From: Comamonadaceae bacterium UBA2121
Lineage (GTDB): Bacteria > Pseudomonadota > Gammaproteobacteria > Burkholderiales > Burkholderiaceae_C
Reading direction: 5' to 3'
NCBI GenBank assembly: GCA_002331385.1
Contig: DCYB01000010.1
Location: forward strand, 248,001-312,000
DNA length: 64,000 nucleotides
Position 1 is the first letter of the stretch; each line of letters begins with the position of its first letter. Below, one piece after another: positions 17,971 to 27,201 of this stretch. A model generated the notes under the pieces. That model worked only from the letters and a program-made list of their open reading frames with translations. It did not search any database and was not told the origin of the DNA. The translations under genes and the position numbers were made by a program.

Positions 17971-18309
17971 ATGAAACCGCTTCGACAGATCGGCAGCCTC
18001 GTCCTGCTTGGATGGGCGCTTGGTAGCGTGGCGCCAGCGCTGGCGCAATCGGCCCAGGACAACGCCCGGGCACTGCACGTGCGACAGCTCGCGGCCAACT
18101 GTGCAGCCTGCCACGGAACGGACGGACGGGCAGTGACGGGCTCTCCCGTTGCGGCGCTGGCCGGAATGCCTGCAGGCAAGACGATGGAGGCACTGCAGGA
18201 CTACAAAGCAGGCAAGCGTGAGCCCACGGTGATGCACCAGATCGCCAAGGGACTGACGGATGCGCAAATGAAGACGCTGGCGGATTACTTCGCCGCACAG
18301 AAGCCCTGA
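17971..18309 (+). CDS. fccA: Periplasmic c-type cytochrome, flavocytochrome c sulfide dehydrogenase heme subunit
   Basis: 112 residues. A cleavable signal peptide (about 1–25, ending ALA-Q) precedes a single heme c site CAACH at residues 44–48. A Met-rich part after it (VAALAGMPAGK, then PTVMHQIAKGLTDAQMKTLADYF) matches class I c553/FccA-type cytochromes. With fccB, 34 bases downstream, it should form the flavocytochrome c sulfide dehydrogenase that passes sulfide electrons to c-type cytochromes. Only one heme is present, whereas the Allochromatium FccA is diheme; monoheme versions occur in several betaproteobacteria. AAGGGG precedes the ATG. Confidence 0.83.
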   Translation: MKPLRQIGSLVLLGWALGSVAPALAQSAQDNARALHVRQLAANCAACHGTDGRAVTGSPVAALAGMPAGKTMEALQDYKAGKREPTVMHQIAKGLTDAQMKTLADYFAAQKP

Positions 18310-18343
18310 CGGCTGAAACAAGAGCAACACGGAGGAACACATC

Positions 18344-19636
18344 ATGCAACGACGTGAACTTTTGCGGGCTTCGGCGTCTGTCGGAGCGCTGGGCGCTCTG
18401 GCGGCGGTGACGGGCTGCGCCAGTGGCGGGAAAACGGGCAATTCGGCGCGGGCCAGGGTGGTCGTGGTCGGCGGCGGTTATGGCGGGGCCACGGCGGCGA
18501 AATATGTGCGCATGTTCTCGCAACAGAACATCGACGTGGTGATGGTGGAGCCGGACAGCCAGTTCGTCTCGTGCCCGCTGTCCAATCTGGTTCTGGGCGG
18601 CAGCAAGTCGATTGGCGATCTGTCCACGAGCTATGCGCGGCTGGAGTCACGCCACGGCGTGCGCCGCGTGAAGGATTGGGTGAAGTCCATCGACGCGCAG
18701 AAAAAGACCGTGCAGTTGGCAGGCGGCGGCACGCTGCCTTATGACAAGCTGATTCTTTCCCCCGGCATCGAACTGATGTGGAGCGGCGTGGAAGGACTCA
18801 AGGCAGCGAACGAGAGCGGCGCGATCCTGCAGGCGTGGAAGGCGGGGTCGGAAACCGTGGCGCTGCGCAAGCAGCTCGAAGCCATGCGCGATGGCGGCGT
18901 CTACGCCATCACCATTCCGGAAGCGCCGTATCGCTGCCCGCCGGGGCCGTATGAGCGCGCCAGCCAGATCGCGCATTACTTCAAGCAACACAAGCCCAAG
19001 AGCAAGGTGCTGATTCTGGACGCCAATCAGGACGTGACCTCCAAAGGGCCACTGTTCAAGAAATACTGGGCGGACCACTACAAGGGCATCATCGAATACC
19101 GCCCCGAGCACAAGGCAGTGTCCGTGGACGTGCGCGAGCGCAAGGTGAAATTTGACGTGCAGGACGACGTGCGCGCCGATGTGCTCAACGTGCTGCCACC
19201 CATGCGCGCCGGTGCCATCGCCGTGCAATCGGGACTGGCGAACGCGAATGCGCGCTGGTGTCTGGTGAATTACCAGAACTTCGAATCGACCGCCGCCAAG
19301 GACGTGCACGTGATTGGCGACTCGATCCAGATTGCCCCTGCCATGCCCAAGTCCGGCCATATGGCGAACGCGCACGCCAAGGTGGTGGCTGCGGCCGTGG
19401 TGGCGCAGTTGTCGGGCATGGAGATGATGGCCAACCCCATGCTGACCAACACCTGCTACAGCTACGTGAGCGACAAGGAGGTCATCCACGTCGCGTCCGT
19501 GCACCTGTACGACACGTCGGAGAAAACCTACAAGACGGTGGCGGGTTCGGGCGGCGTCTCGGCCAAGCCGTCGGAGCTGGAAGGCTCGTACGCCTGGAAC
19601 TGGGCGCAAAACATCTGGGCGGATTCGCTGATGTAG
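18344..19636 (+). CDS. fccB: Flavocytochrome c sulfide dehydrogenase, flavoprotein subunit
   Basis: 430 residues. FccB binds FAD and oxidises sulfide in the periplasm. A Tat leader (QRREL…) ends at VTGC (Cys25), so it may also be a lipoprotein. An FAD Rossmann motif VVVGGGYGGATAA follows. Redox-active cysteines appear as Cys198 in YRCPPGPYER and Cys371 in NTCYSYV, both positions expected for the catalytic disulfide. The FCSD-specific C-terminal flavin-binding domain covers about residues 360–430 (ends GSYAWNWAQNIWADSLM). GGAGG precedes the ATG. Its sequence and domain ending differ from the SQR-like protein upstream, so it is a second system rather than a duplicate. Confidence 0.9.
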   Translation: MQRRELLRASASVGALGALAAVTGCASGGKTGNSARARVVVVGGGYGGATAAKYVRMFSQQNIDVVMVEPDSQFVSCPLSNLVLGGSKSIGDLSTSYARLESRHGVRRVKDWVKSIDAQKKTVQLAGGGTLPYDKLILSPGIELMWSGVEGLKAANESGAILQAWKAGSETVALRKQLEAMRDGGVYAITIPEAPYRCPPGPYERASQIAHYFKQHKPKSKVLILDANQDVTSKGPLFKKYWADHYKGIIEYRPEHKAVSVDVRERKVKFDVQDDVRADVLNVLPPMRAGAIAVQSGLANANARWCLVNYQNFESTAAKDVHVIGDSIQIAPAMPKSGHMANAHAKVVAAAVVAQLSGMEMMANPMLTNTCYSYVSDKEVIHVASVHLYDTSEKTYKTVAGSGGVSAKPSELEGSYAWNWAQNIWADSLM

Positions 19637-19669
19637 GGCGCATGTCGGCCCTTCGGCCAAAAAAAGCGG

Positions 19670-19708
19670 AAGGCGGCGCACACGTCAGGCGTGTGCGCCG
19701 CCTTTTTT
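19670..19708. terminator. Bidirectional terminator between fccB and the tartrate dehydrogenase gene
   Basis: A perfect 15-bp stem (aaggcggcgcacacg and its complement) with a 5-base loop and a T-run on the plus side. A run of seven A at 19658–19665 supplies a near T-run for minus-strand transcripts, so it serves both convergent genes. Confidence 0.85.
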
Positions 19709-19719
19709 CATGGCGCGGC

Positions 19720-20820
<1,101 letters not shown>

Positions 20821-20873
20821 GGATCGTCGCTTTCTGAATGGAGGTAAGGACCGGATGGGATTGGGTTCTGATT

Positions 20874-20899
20874 TTCACTGAAAACACAGTGAATACAAT
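20874..20899. promoter_or_regulatory. LysR-type operator between ttuC and its regulator
   Basis: A perfect inverted repeat TTCACTG-N6-CAGTGAA (20874–20893) that contains the T-N11-A LysR consensus. TACAAT starts one base after it (20894–20899) and is a good -10 for the plus-strand regulator gene, so binding would block or steer that promoter (autoregulation) while the distal half controls ttuC. Confidence 0.65.
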
Positions 20900-20930
20900 G
20901 TCTGGATTGGAGTTCCATTTTTCATGATTC

Positions 20931-21839
20931 GTGAATAATTTACCCAACCCCGACGACCTGCGTGTGTTCGCCACCGTGGTGCGCAAGGCCAGTTTTTCAG
21001 CGGCGGCGGATGAGCTCGGCGCATCGCCTGCCTACGTCAGCAAGCGCATCCGATTGCTGGAAGAAACGCTGGCCACGCGGCTGCTGCACCGCACGACACG
21101 GCGCGTGGCGGTGACCGAAGACGGCGAGCGTGTGTTCGCGTGGGCGCAGCGCATCCTGGACGACATGGACCATCTGATGCAGGAGGTCAGCGCCACGCGT
21201 AGCGAGCCGCGCGGTCTGCTGCGCGTGAGTTGCAGCTTCGGTTTTGGCCGCAACATCGTCGCGCCAGCGCTCTCTGGACTGGCAGAAAAATACCCTGCGC
21301 TGCAAATGCGACTGGAGTTGGTGGACCGCATGATCGACATCGCCGCGGAAGGCGTCGACCTGGACATTCGCGTGGGCGACGACATCGCCCCGCACCTCAT
21401 TGCGCGGCGGCTGGCCGCCAATCACCGCGTGCTGTGCGCCGCACCCGCGTACCTCGCGCGCCGCTCGGCGCCCCGGCAACTGAACGAGCTGGCCGCGCAC
21501 GATTGCCTCGTCATCAAGGAGCGCGATCACCCGTTCGGCGTGTGGCGGCTCAGTTCCGGAGCCAGCGAGCAAAGCGTCAAGGTCACCGGTCCGCTGTCAT
21601 CCAACCACGGCGAAGTGGTCGTGCAGTGGGCGCTGGACGGGCGCGGCATTGCCTTGCGTTCGATGTGGGATGTGGGCGAGCATCTGCGCGCAGGCCAGCT
21701 TGTGCAGGTGCTGCCGCAGTGGCGTCAGGAAGCCAACGTGTGGGCTGTCTACCCGAGGCGCCTGCAGGCGTCCGCCAAGCTGCGCGTGTGCGTAGAGTTT
21801 TTGCAGGAGCACTTCGGGCGGGAGTTCCCTGCTGAATGA
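20931..21839 (+). CDS. LysR-family transcriptional regulator, DmlR-like
   Basis: 302 residues. The N-terminal winged helix-turn-helix reads LRVFATVVRKASFSAAADELGASPAYVSKRIRLLEETLATRLLHR, split here only for description, and is followed by RRVAVTEDG. The C-terminal part (about 90–295) is a periplasmic-binding-protein-like effector domain. The start codon is GTG; no in-frame ATG lies nearby. It is divergent from the tartrate/D-malate dehydrogenase gene and separated by 110 bases that hold a palindromic operator, so it most likely regulates that gene and itself. The effector is probably the dehydrogenase substrate (inference). Confidence 0.9.
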   Translation: MNNLPNPDDLRVFATVVRKASFSAAADELGASPAYVSKRIRLLEETLATRLLHRTTRRVAVTEDGERVFAWAQRILDDMDHLMQEVSATRSEPRGLLRVSCSFGFGRNIVAPALSGLAEKYPALQMRLELVDRMIDIAAEGVDLDIRVGDDIAPHLIARRLAANHRVLCAAPAYLARRSAPRQLNELAAHDCLVIKERDHPFGVWRLSSGASEQSVKVTGPLSSNHGEVVVQWALDGRGIALRSMWDVGEHLRAGQLVQVLPQWRQEANVWAVYPRRLQASAKLRVCVEFLQEHFGREFPAE

Positions 21840-21869
21840 TCTGAGCGCGGCGTGCGCCGCAGCGCACGC

Positions 21870-22790
21870 TCAGGTGGCCGTAGCCGTGCCCTGGGGCGCG
21901 GGTGGCGCGACCGGCGCTGGCGGCTCGGGCCGCGCCGTGAGGGCGCTGCCCATCGCGGCGCACATGATGACGCCGATGGCGGACCACTGGATCAGGCTGA
22001 GGTGCTCTTGGAGCAGCAGCATGCCGGCCAGCGCTGCCACCGCGGGCTCCGTGGCCAGCATGGTGGAGAACGCGCTGTGCGACAGCCGCCTGAGCGCGAA
22101 CATTTCCAGCGAATAGGGAATGGCACTGGACACGGCGGCCACGGCCAGTCCGTACAGCAGGATCTGGGGCGCGAGCAGTTGTGCACCGGCTTCCGCAATG
22201 CCGAATGGCACGACGACCATGGCCGCGCTGAGCAGCCCGAGCGACACCACCATGCCGCCATGCAAATGCCCCGCACGTTTGCCGAGCACGATGTAGCCGC
22301 CCCAGCACACGGCGGCGGCGATGGCATACACCAGCCCGACCGGATCGAGCCTGCCGACCTGCACGCCGAACAGCGGCAGGATCAGCAGCAGGAACAGCCC
22401 GAACACCGCCAGCGCCAGCCACAACAGGTCGAGCAGGCGACGCGATGTCCATACGGCGACGGACAGCGGCCCGATGAATTCGATCGCCACGGTGACGCCA
22501 AATGGCAGGCGCTTGATCGCCATGTAGAAGAGCAGGTTCATCAGCCCGAGCACCGCGCCGAATACGGCCACTTGGGCCAGATGGGCGCGTGTCGGGCCAA
22601 AGCGCCAGGGACGCCAGATGGCAAGCAGCAGCAGGGCGGAAAAGCCCACGCGCAGCGCCGTCGTGCCTTGAGCGCCCACAACGGGAAACAGGTGCTTGGC
22701 GAAACTGGTGCCGATGCACAGCGATGTCACCGAGCCCAGAACGGCGAGCGAGGGCAGGATGCGCTGCCAGACTGAGTGAGAGTTGTGCAT
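21870..22790 (-). CDS. EamA/DMT-family exporter, RhtA-like
   Basis: 306 residues with about ten hydrophobic helices in two homologous halves, the drug/metabolite transporter layout. Resembles RhtA-type threonine/homoserine exporters: the N-terminal SLCIGTSFAKHLFPVVGAQG, the RLPFGVTVAIEFIGPL in helix 4 and IPYSLEMFALRRLS in the second half are characteristic. The C-terminal 20 residues are Pro/Ala-rich. It is divergent from an Lrp/AsnC regulator across a nested palindrome, the usual pattern for amino-acid-responsive exporters, so an amino acid is the likely substrate. Confidence 0.85.
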   Translation of the reverse strand: MHNSHSVWQRILPSLAVLGSVTSLCIGTSFAKHLFPVVGAQGTTALRVGFSALLLLAIWRPWRFGPTRAHLAQVAVFGAVLGLMNLLFYMAIKRLPFGVTVAIEFIGPLSVAVWTSRRLLDLLWLALAVFGLFLLLILPLFGVQVGRLDPVGLVYAIAAAVCWGGYIVLGKRAGHLHGGMVVSLGLLSAAMVVVPFGIAEAGAQLLAPQILLYGLAVAAVSSAIPYSLEMFALRRLSHSAFSTMLATEPAVAALAGMLLLQEHLSLIQWSAIGVIMCAAMGSALTARPEPPAPVAPPAPQGTATAT

Positions 22791-22820
22791 GGCCGTGATG
22801 GTATTGGCTGATCGGGTGGT

Positions 22821-22854
22821 AAATTGCCCGATTTGGCAGCGCCAAATGCAATTT
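22821..22854. promoter_or_regulatory. Nested palindrome, probable Lrp/AsnC-type operator
   Basis: An inner perfect inverted repeat ATTTGGC-AGC-GCCAAAT (22831–22847) is flanked by a second pair, AAATTGC (22821–22827) and GCAATTT (22848–22854). It lies midway between the divergent exporter and Lrp/AsnC genes, 31 bases from the exporter start and 36 from the regulator start. Confidence 0.7.
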
Positions 22855-22889
22855 TCACCCTATCTGAGTCCAAGGACGTCGTAACGCCC

Positions 22890-23402
22890 ATGCTTGCAGA
22901 CCTTGATTCGTTTGACGTGGCCATTCTGGCCATCCTGCAGACTGACAACCTCACGCCGCAGCGCGAGATCGCAGAGCGCGTGCATCTGTCGCCCGCAGCG
23001 GTGCAGCGGCGCATCCAGCGATTGAAGGACAGTGGCGTGATCGCCGCGAACACGGCGGTGCTCAATCCGGAGGCCATGGGCCTGCCGCTCACCATCTTCA
23101 TGCATGTGCAACTGGTGAACGAACTGGACGCACTGACGGCGGGATTTCGCGCGCGCGTGGCGGCGGAGGCTGCGGTGCAGCAGTGCTACAACGTGACGGG
23201 CGAGAGCGACTATCTGCTGATCGTTGCGGCGGCGGACATGCAGGAATATCAGGCGCTCACGCATCGCCTGTTCGATGGCGACCAGAACATCCAGCGCTTC
23301 AACACGTCCATTTCGCTGGGCGTGCTCAAGCGCAGCCTGCATCTGCCGTTGCCGGACGCATCGACGTCTGGCAACGGGCAGGACGCAGGCGTCAGGCGGT
23401 GA
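22890..23402 (+). CDS. Lrp/AsnC-family transcriptional regulator
   Basis: 170 residues. An N-terminal helix-turn-helix (LDSFDVAILAILQTDN, then REIAERVHLSPAAVQRRI) is followed by a RAM (ACT-like) ligand-binding domain with CYNVTGESDYLLIVAA and the ending FNTSISLGVLKRS. Such regulators form dimers to octamers and sense amino acids. The ATG start is preferred over a TTG 22 codons upstream because that region is the palindromic operator. Its 3' end overlaps the convergent YqeY-like gene by 11 bases. Target: most likely the adjacent exporter and itself. Confidence 0.88.
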   Translation: MLADLDSFDVAILAILQTDNLTPQREIAERVHLSPAAVQRRIQRLKDSGVIAANTAVLNPEAMGLPLTIFMHVQLVNELDALTAGFRARVAAEAAVQQCYNVTGESDYLLIVAAADMQEYQALTHRLFDGDQNIQRFNTSISLGVLKRSLHLPLPDASTSGNGQDAGVRR

Positions 23403-23838
23403 GGGCGGCCTTCACGGCGGCAGACCCCTGGCCCATGTCGGCCTTGCCCGCCAACTGGGACTTCACCGCGCCCATCACCTTGCCCATGTCGCCGGGGCCA
23501 GAGGCGCCGAGCTCTGCCACGATGGCTTGCACGGCGGCGGTGATTTCTTCAGCGGACATGCGCTCGGGCAGGTAGACCTGCAGGACGGCGACTTCCGCCT
23601 TTTCCTTGTCGGCCAGATCCTGACGGCCTGCGCCTTCAAACGCCGTGATGCTGTCCTTGCGCTGCTTGAGCAGTTTGTCCACGATGGCCACGATGGCGGC
23701 GTCGTCCAGTTCGATGCGCTCATCGACTTCTTTTTGCTTCATCGCCGCCTGGAGCAAGCGGATGGTGCCCAGCTTGTCCGCTTCCTTGGCGCGCATGGCG
23801 GCCTTCATGTCTTCCGTGATTCTTTCCTTCAGGGTCAT
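23392..23838 (-). CDS. GatB/YqeY domain-containing protein
   Basis: 148 residues. YqeY-like proteins resemble the tRNA-binding tail of GatB of the Asp/Glu-tRNA amidotransferase but stand alone; their role is not settled. Seen: MTLKERITEDMKAAMRAKE, GTIRLLQAAMKQKEVDER, VLQVYLPERMSAEEI and the C-terminal GKVMGAVKSQLAGKADM. AGGAG precedes the chosen ATG by eight bases; a longer upstream frame overlaps the rpsU terminator region. It lies downstream of rpsU on the same strand, the rpsU–yqeY order found across many proteobacteria, but a terminator lies between. Confidence 0.92.
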   Translation of the reverse strand: MTLKERITEDMKAAMRAKEADKLGTIRLLQAAMKQKEVDERIELDDAAIVAIVDKLLKQRKDSITAFEGAGRQDLADKEKAEVAVLQVYLPERMSAEEITAAVQAIVAELGASGPGDMGKVMGAVKSQLAGKADMGQGSAAVKAALTA

Positions 23839-23971
23839 TTTTCTCACTCCTGTTGATTGAACGAAATCTGCGACTTCGCTGGTGGATCGGATAGGGGTTC
23901 GGGCGTTGTGGCGCGTGCTCCCGTGCGGCCTCTGGCCAGCAGAGGAGCAATGCACAACGGCCGAAAACAAA

Positions 23972-24003
23972 AAAGCCGCGCTTGGCGTCCCTAGCGCGGC
24001 TTT
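23972..24003 (-). terminator. Rho-independent terminator of rpsU
   Basis: A perfect 11-bp stem (aaagccgcgct / agcgcggcttt) with a 10-base loop. On the minus strand it is followed by TTTTTTGTTTT. It should stop most rpsU transcripts before the YqeY-like gene. Confidence 0.88.
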
Positions 24004-24036
24004 CTGGCGTGTGTGAACACTCGCCGAAACTGTCGA

Positions 24037-24249
24037 TTAGTACAGCTTCTTGGGCAGTTGCATGCTGCGAACGCGCTTGTAGTGACGCTTCACGGCGGCA
24101 GCCTTCTTGCGCTTGCGCTCGGCTGTAGGCTTCTCGTAGAACTCACGGGCACGCAGGTCGGTCAGCAGACCGAGCTTTTCAATGGTGCGCTTGAAGCGGC
24201 GCAGGGCAACGTCGAAGGGTTCGTTTTCTTTAACGCGAATGGTGGTCAT
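24037..24249 (-). CDS. rpsU: 30S ribosomal protein S21
   Basis: 70 residues, very basic, the normal length. S21 binds the 30S subunit near the 16S 3' end and helps initiation. The sequence [20 protein letters not shown], the central [14 protein letters not shown] and the C-terminal [17 protein letters not shown] match the betaproteobacterial form. It has its own promoter about 130 bases upstream and its own terminator, so it is mainly a single-gene unit here; the usual dnaG/rpoD neighbours are absent. Confidence 0.97.
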
Positions 24250-24378
24250 TAGCTAATGTTTTCCAGTGTTTGCCGCGAGCGGGTTTTCGGGAAGATCGGG
24301 CCCAAAAGCCATACACGGCGGTTTTGCCCCGCCTGTAACTAGTATTGGCCGGCAGGGCTATTGCCAGCAAAGCCCAAT

Positions 24379-24406
24379 ATTATAGCCAGTCAAGTGGGCA
24401 TGGCAA
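24379..24406 (-). promoter_or_regulatory. Putative sigma-70 promoter of rpsU
   Basis: Minus-strand -35 TTGCCA (24401–24406), 16-base spacer, consensus -10 TATAAT (24379–24384) preceded by GGC. Transcription would start near 24372 and give a leader of about 120 bases, room for the translational control common in ribosomal protein mRNAs. Confidence 0.6.
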
Positions 24407-24468
24407 GAGGAATGCGAAATTAGTGCATAGTCGCTGGTTTTTCGGCCTCCGTTGCCGAATCTGCTGGT

Positions 24469-25782
24469 TCATCGACGTGGCGAACGCGCTGGTGATTCAG
24501 GCGCTGGGTCGCTGCGCGCGCGGCCCGACCACAGCACCGCGATGGCCAGCAGTTGCAGCCCGATCGCGCCGCCAAAGAGCCACACGCTGCCGGGTGGAAT
24601 CTTCATCAGCAGCGAAAACGCCAGCGGCGCAAACGCGTAGAGCCCTTGCGAAATGGCCACGATCAGCGCCACCACGCGGGCGACGTCCACGGCGGCAAAG
24701 TCGGCCTGCGCAATCAGCGGCGGCAGCGAAATGGTGTTGCCGACGCCCGCGCCAAACAGCACCAGGCCGCACCACAGTTGCACGCCCGGCCCGGGCGCTG
24801 TCAGCAGCATCACGCAGCCGCACATCTGCATGAAAAAGCTGACGCAACTGAGCATGCGGCGCTCCTGCACACTGTCCAATGCGCGTGCGTACAGGATGCG
24901 CCCGAGCATGGCGCAGGCGGTGAGGACCGTCATCGCCCAGCCGGCCTGCTGCGCACCCATTTGCGGGGCGAGCAATGAGTACAGATGCGCAATCATTCCG
25001 CTTTGCGCGAACAGCGACAGCGACATGGTGGCGGCAAGGGTTTGAAAGCGCCAACTGCGCCACAGGCTGGCACCGGGCAGCGGAGGGCACGCCAACGGGC
25101 GTTTGCGCGGTGCGGCGTTGGCGCGAGAAGCGGGCGCATGGGTGGAGTCGCTGTCGCCGTCGGGCCGCTGGCCGAGCATGGCTGGCGTGAAGCGCAGCAC
25201 GCGCAGCGTCAGCCAGGCCATGATGGCGAGCATGGCGCTGCTGATGATCCATGCCGCCACGGTGAATCCGAACCGCGCGATCAGCACGCTCCACAAGGGT
25301 GCAAACAGCATGCCGCCCACGCTCGCGCCGTTGTAGGCCTTGGACAATGCCATCGGGCGCTGGCGTTCAAACCAGGGCGCAATCATGGCGTTGATGCCAG
25401 CAGCCGACAGCGTCACCCAGCCCGCGCCGGACAGCATGGCGGCCGCAAACAACTGCCCATGCGTACGTGCCATGGCCCAGCCAATGGTGCCGATGGCCAG
25501 CACACACGCACCCACCATGGTCACGCGCGGAACGCCATAGCGTGCATGCAGGCGCGGCATGCGACTCACGACGACGGCGCCAAACAGGAAATGCAGCGTC
25601 ACCGCCGCAGACACCAACGTGAGCGACCAGTCTCTGGCCGTCATCACTGCGTACAGGAACATCGGTGGCCCGTAAAAGCCCATGCCCCAGCCCAGCACGG
25701 CCGAGACAAATGCCGCGCGCACGACGGCGGTGCCATGAAAAACGTGGTGCTTGTCTCTTGTTGTGGATGGTGTTGGCAGCAT
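24469..25782 (-). CDS. Major facilitator superfamily transporter
   Basis: 437 residues with about twelve hydrophobic helices and a polar central loop of about 35 residues (near 200–235) between the two six-helix halves. Helix 1 region reads GWGMGFYGPPMFLYAV; the loop after helix 2 has SRMPRLHARYGVPRV, a variant of the MFS cytoplasmic loop; a second copy of the loop is AMLGRILYARALDSV. It resembles the monocarboxylate/oxalate-formate-type MFS group, but the substrate is not evident. No adjacent catabolic gene suggests one. The last 20 residues are basic and cytoplasmic. Confidence 0.85.
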   Translation of the reverse strand: MLPTPSTTRDKHHVFHGTAVVRAAFVSAVLGWGMGFYGPPMFLYAVMTARDWSLTLVSAAVTLHFLFGAVVVSRMPRLHARYGVPRVTMVGACVLAIGTIGWAMARTHGQLFAAAMLSGAGWVTLSAAGINAMIAPWFERQRPMALSKAYNGASVGGMLFAPLWSVLIARFGFTVAAWIISSAMLAIMAWLTLRVLRFTPAMLGQRPDGDSDSTHAPASRANAAPRKRPLACPPLPGASLWRSWRFQTLAATMSLSLFAQSGMIAHLYSLLAPQMGAQQAGWAMTVLTACAMLGRILYARALDSVQERRMLSCVSFFMQMCGCVMLLTAPGPGVQLWCGLVLFGAGVGNTISLPPLIAQADFAAVDVARVVALIVAISQGLYAFAPLAFSLLMKIPPGSVWLFGGAIGLQLLAIAVLWSGRARSDPAPESPARSPRR

Positions 25783-25863
25783 GGAGGCGCTTATCTTGCC
25801 AGCTTCAGCCGCGTCGCATGTCGCTCAGGCGATAGGCAAGGGATAGGAAAGGCAGCGCGCAGT

Positions 25864-27105
25864 TCAGCCCTGTGACAGCGCCTGCGCGCAGGCGTAGGCG
25901 CTGGCCCAGGCCCACTGGAAGTTGTAGCCACCGAGCCAGCCGGTGATGTCCACCACTTCGCCGATGAAGTACAGCCCGGGTTGCGTTTTCGCTTCCATGC
26001 TTTGCTGCGACAGCGCGCGCGTGTCGATGCCGCCCAGCGTCACCTCCGCCTTCTTGTAGCCTTCGGTGCCAGTGGGCGTCAGCTCCCAGCGTGACAGCTT
26101 GTCTGCCAGTCGGGCGAGCGCCTTGTCTGCCGCTTCGTTCACCGGGCGCTGCCAGTCCGGGCTTTGCTGCACCCATGCTTCCGCAAGGCGCGACGGCACC
26201 AGTCCGGCCAGTTCGTTGGCGATGAGTTTGCGCGAGCGCGACTTGGCCTGTTGCAGCGCATCGGCCAGATCGACCTGCGGCGCAAGGTTGATGGCGATGG
26301 GCGTGCCGGGCTGCCAGTAGCTGGAAATCTGCAGCACGGCCGGGCCCGACAAGCCACGGTGCGTGAACAGCAAATCCTCCACAAACGCCATGCGCTCCTT
26401 CTTGCTGCCCGTGCTGATTTCCACCGCCAGCGACAGGCCGGAAAGTTGCGCATAAGGCTCCCACGCGGCGCCGTCGAACGTCATCGGTACAAGGCCCGGG
26501 CGGCGCTCGATGAGCGGCAGCCGGAACTGGGTCGCGATGCGGTAGCCAAAGTCCGTAGCCCCGATTTTGGGAATCGACAGACCGCCCGTGGCAATCACCA
26601 GTTGGTGCGCCTGCACGGTGCCGCGATCCGTCTCCACGCTGTAGCGTGCAGCGTTGGCGTCATCGTGGTGCGCCTGCACTGCGCGCACCGCGCACGGTTG
26701 CCAGTGCGTGACGCGACCATCGGCACATTCCGCGAGCAGCATGCGGATGAGATCGTCTGCCGAGCGATCGGCGAACAACTGGCCCTTGTGTTTCTCGTGG
26801 TAGGCGATGCCGTGCTTTTCCACTAGCGCAATGAAGTCCTGCGGTGTATAGCGCGAGAGGGCAGAGCGGCAGAATTGCGGGTTCTGCCCCACGAAGTGCT
26901 TGTGCGGCGCGCGCACGTCCAGATCGCGATTGGTGAAGTTGCAGCGCCCGCCGCCGGAGATGCGAATCTTCTCCGCCACCTTCTCCGCATGGTCCACCAG
27001 CAACACCTTCAGCCCGCGTTGACCCGCCTGCGCTGCGCAGAAAAGGCCTGCGGCACCGGCTCCGATGATGATGACGTCGAAAGGGGAAGAGGGGACTTGG
27101 GGCAC
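25864..27105 (-). CDS. YhiN/HI0933-family flavoprotein (BaiN-like)
   Basis: 413 residues. An FAD-dependent oxidoreductase family of unclear cellular role, some members acting on bile-acid or enone double bonds. Seen: FAD motif DVIIIGAGAAGLFCAAQAG, the family signature ISGGGRCNFTNRD, ATGGLSIPKIGATDFGY in the middle, and the C-terminal KKAEVTLGGIDT and YFIGEVVDITGWLGGYNFQWAW. No ATG opens the frame. GTG at 27105 gives the usual family length; a TTG at 27180 would add 25 residues. No strong ribosome site marks either. Confidence 0.85.
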   Translation of the reverse strand: MPQVPSSPFDVIIIGAGAAGLFCAAQAGQRGLKVLLVDHAEKVAEKIRISGGGRCNFTNRDLDVRAPHKHFVGQNPQFCRSALSRYTPQDFIALVEKHGIAYHEKHKGQLFADRSADDLIRMLLAECADGRVTHWQPCAVRAVQAHHDDANAARYSVETDRGTVQAHQLVIATGGLSIPKIGATDFGYRIATQFRLPLIERRPGLVPMTFDGAAWEPYAQLSGLSLAVEISTGSKKERMAFVEDLLFTHRGLSGPAVLQISSYWQPGTPIAINLAPQVDLADALQQAKSRSRKLIANELAGLVPSRLAEAWVQQSPDWQRPVNEAADKALARLADKLSRWELTPTGTEGYKKAEVTLGGIDTRALSQQSMEAKTQPGLYFIGEVVDITGWLGGYNFQWAWASAYACAQALSQG

Positions 27106-27201
27106 GGCAAAAGAGAGCGCAAACGGCTCAGGCAAGCGGAACCCGCTATTGTCCCACGCCGCGCATGCCGCAGCGCCCAAGGGGCGCTTGTGGCGCGCCG
27201 C

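Noticed and set aside
12583..19636. Idea that the SQR-like gene and fccB are a recent duplication
   Set aside because: Both have flavin and Cys motifs, but the leaders, the contexts of the redox cysteines (KCAGAP versus YRCPPGPYE) and the C-terminal domains differ too much.
21834..21872. Hairpin-like sequence between the LysR regulator and the RhtA-like exporter
   Set aside because: The stem is interrupted by several unpaired bases and has no T-run on either strand, so it is not listed as a terminator.
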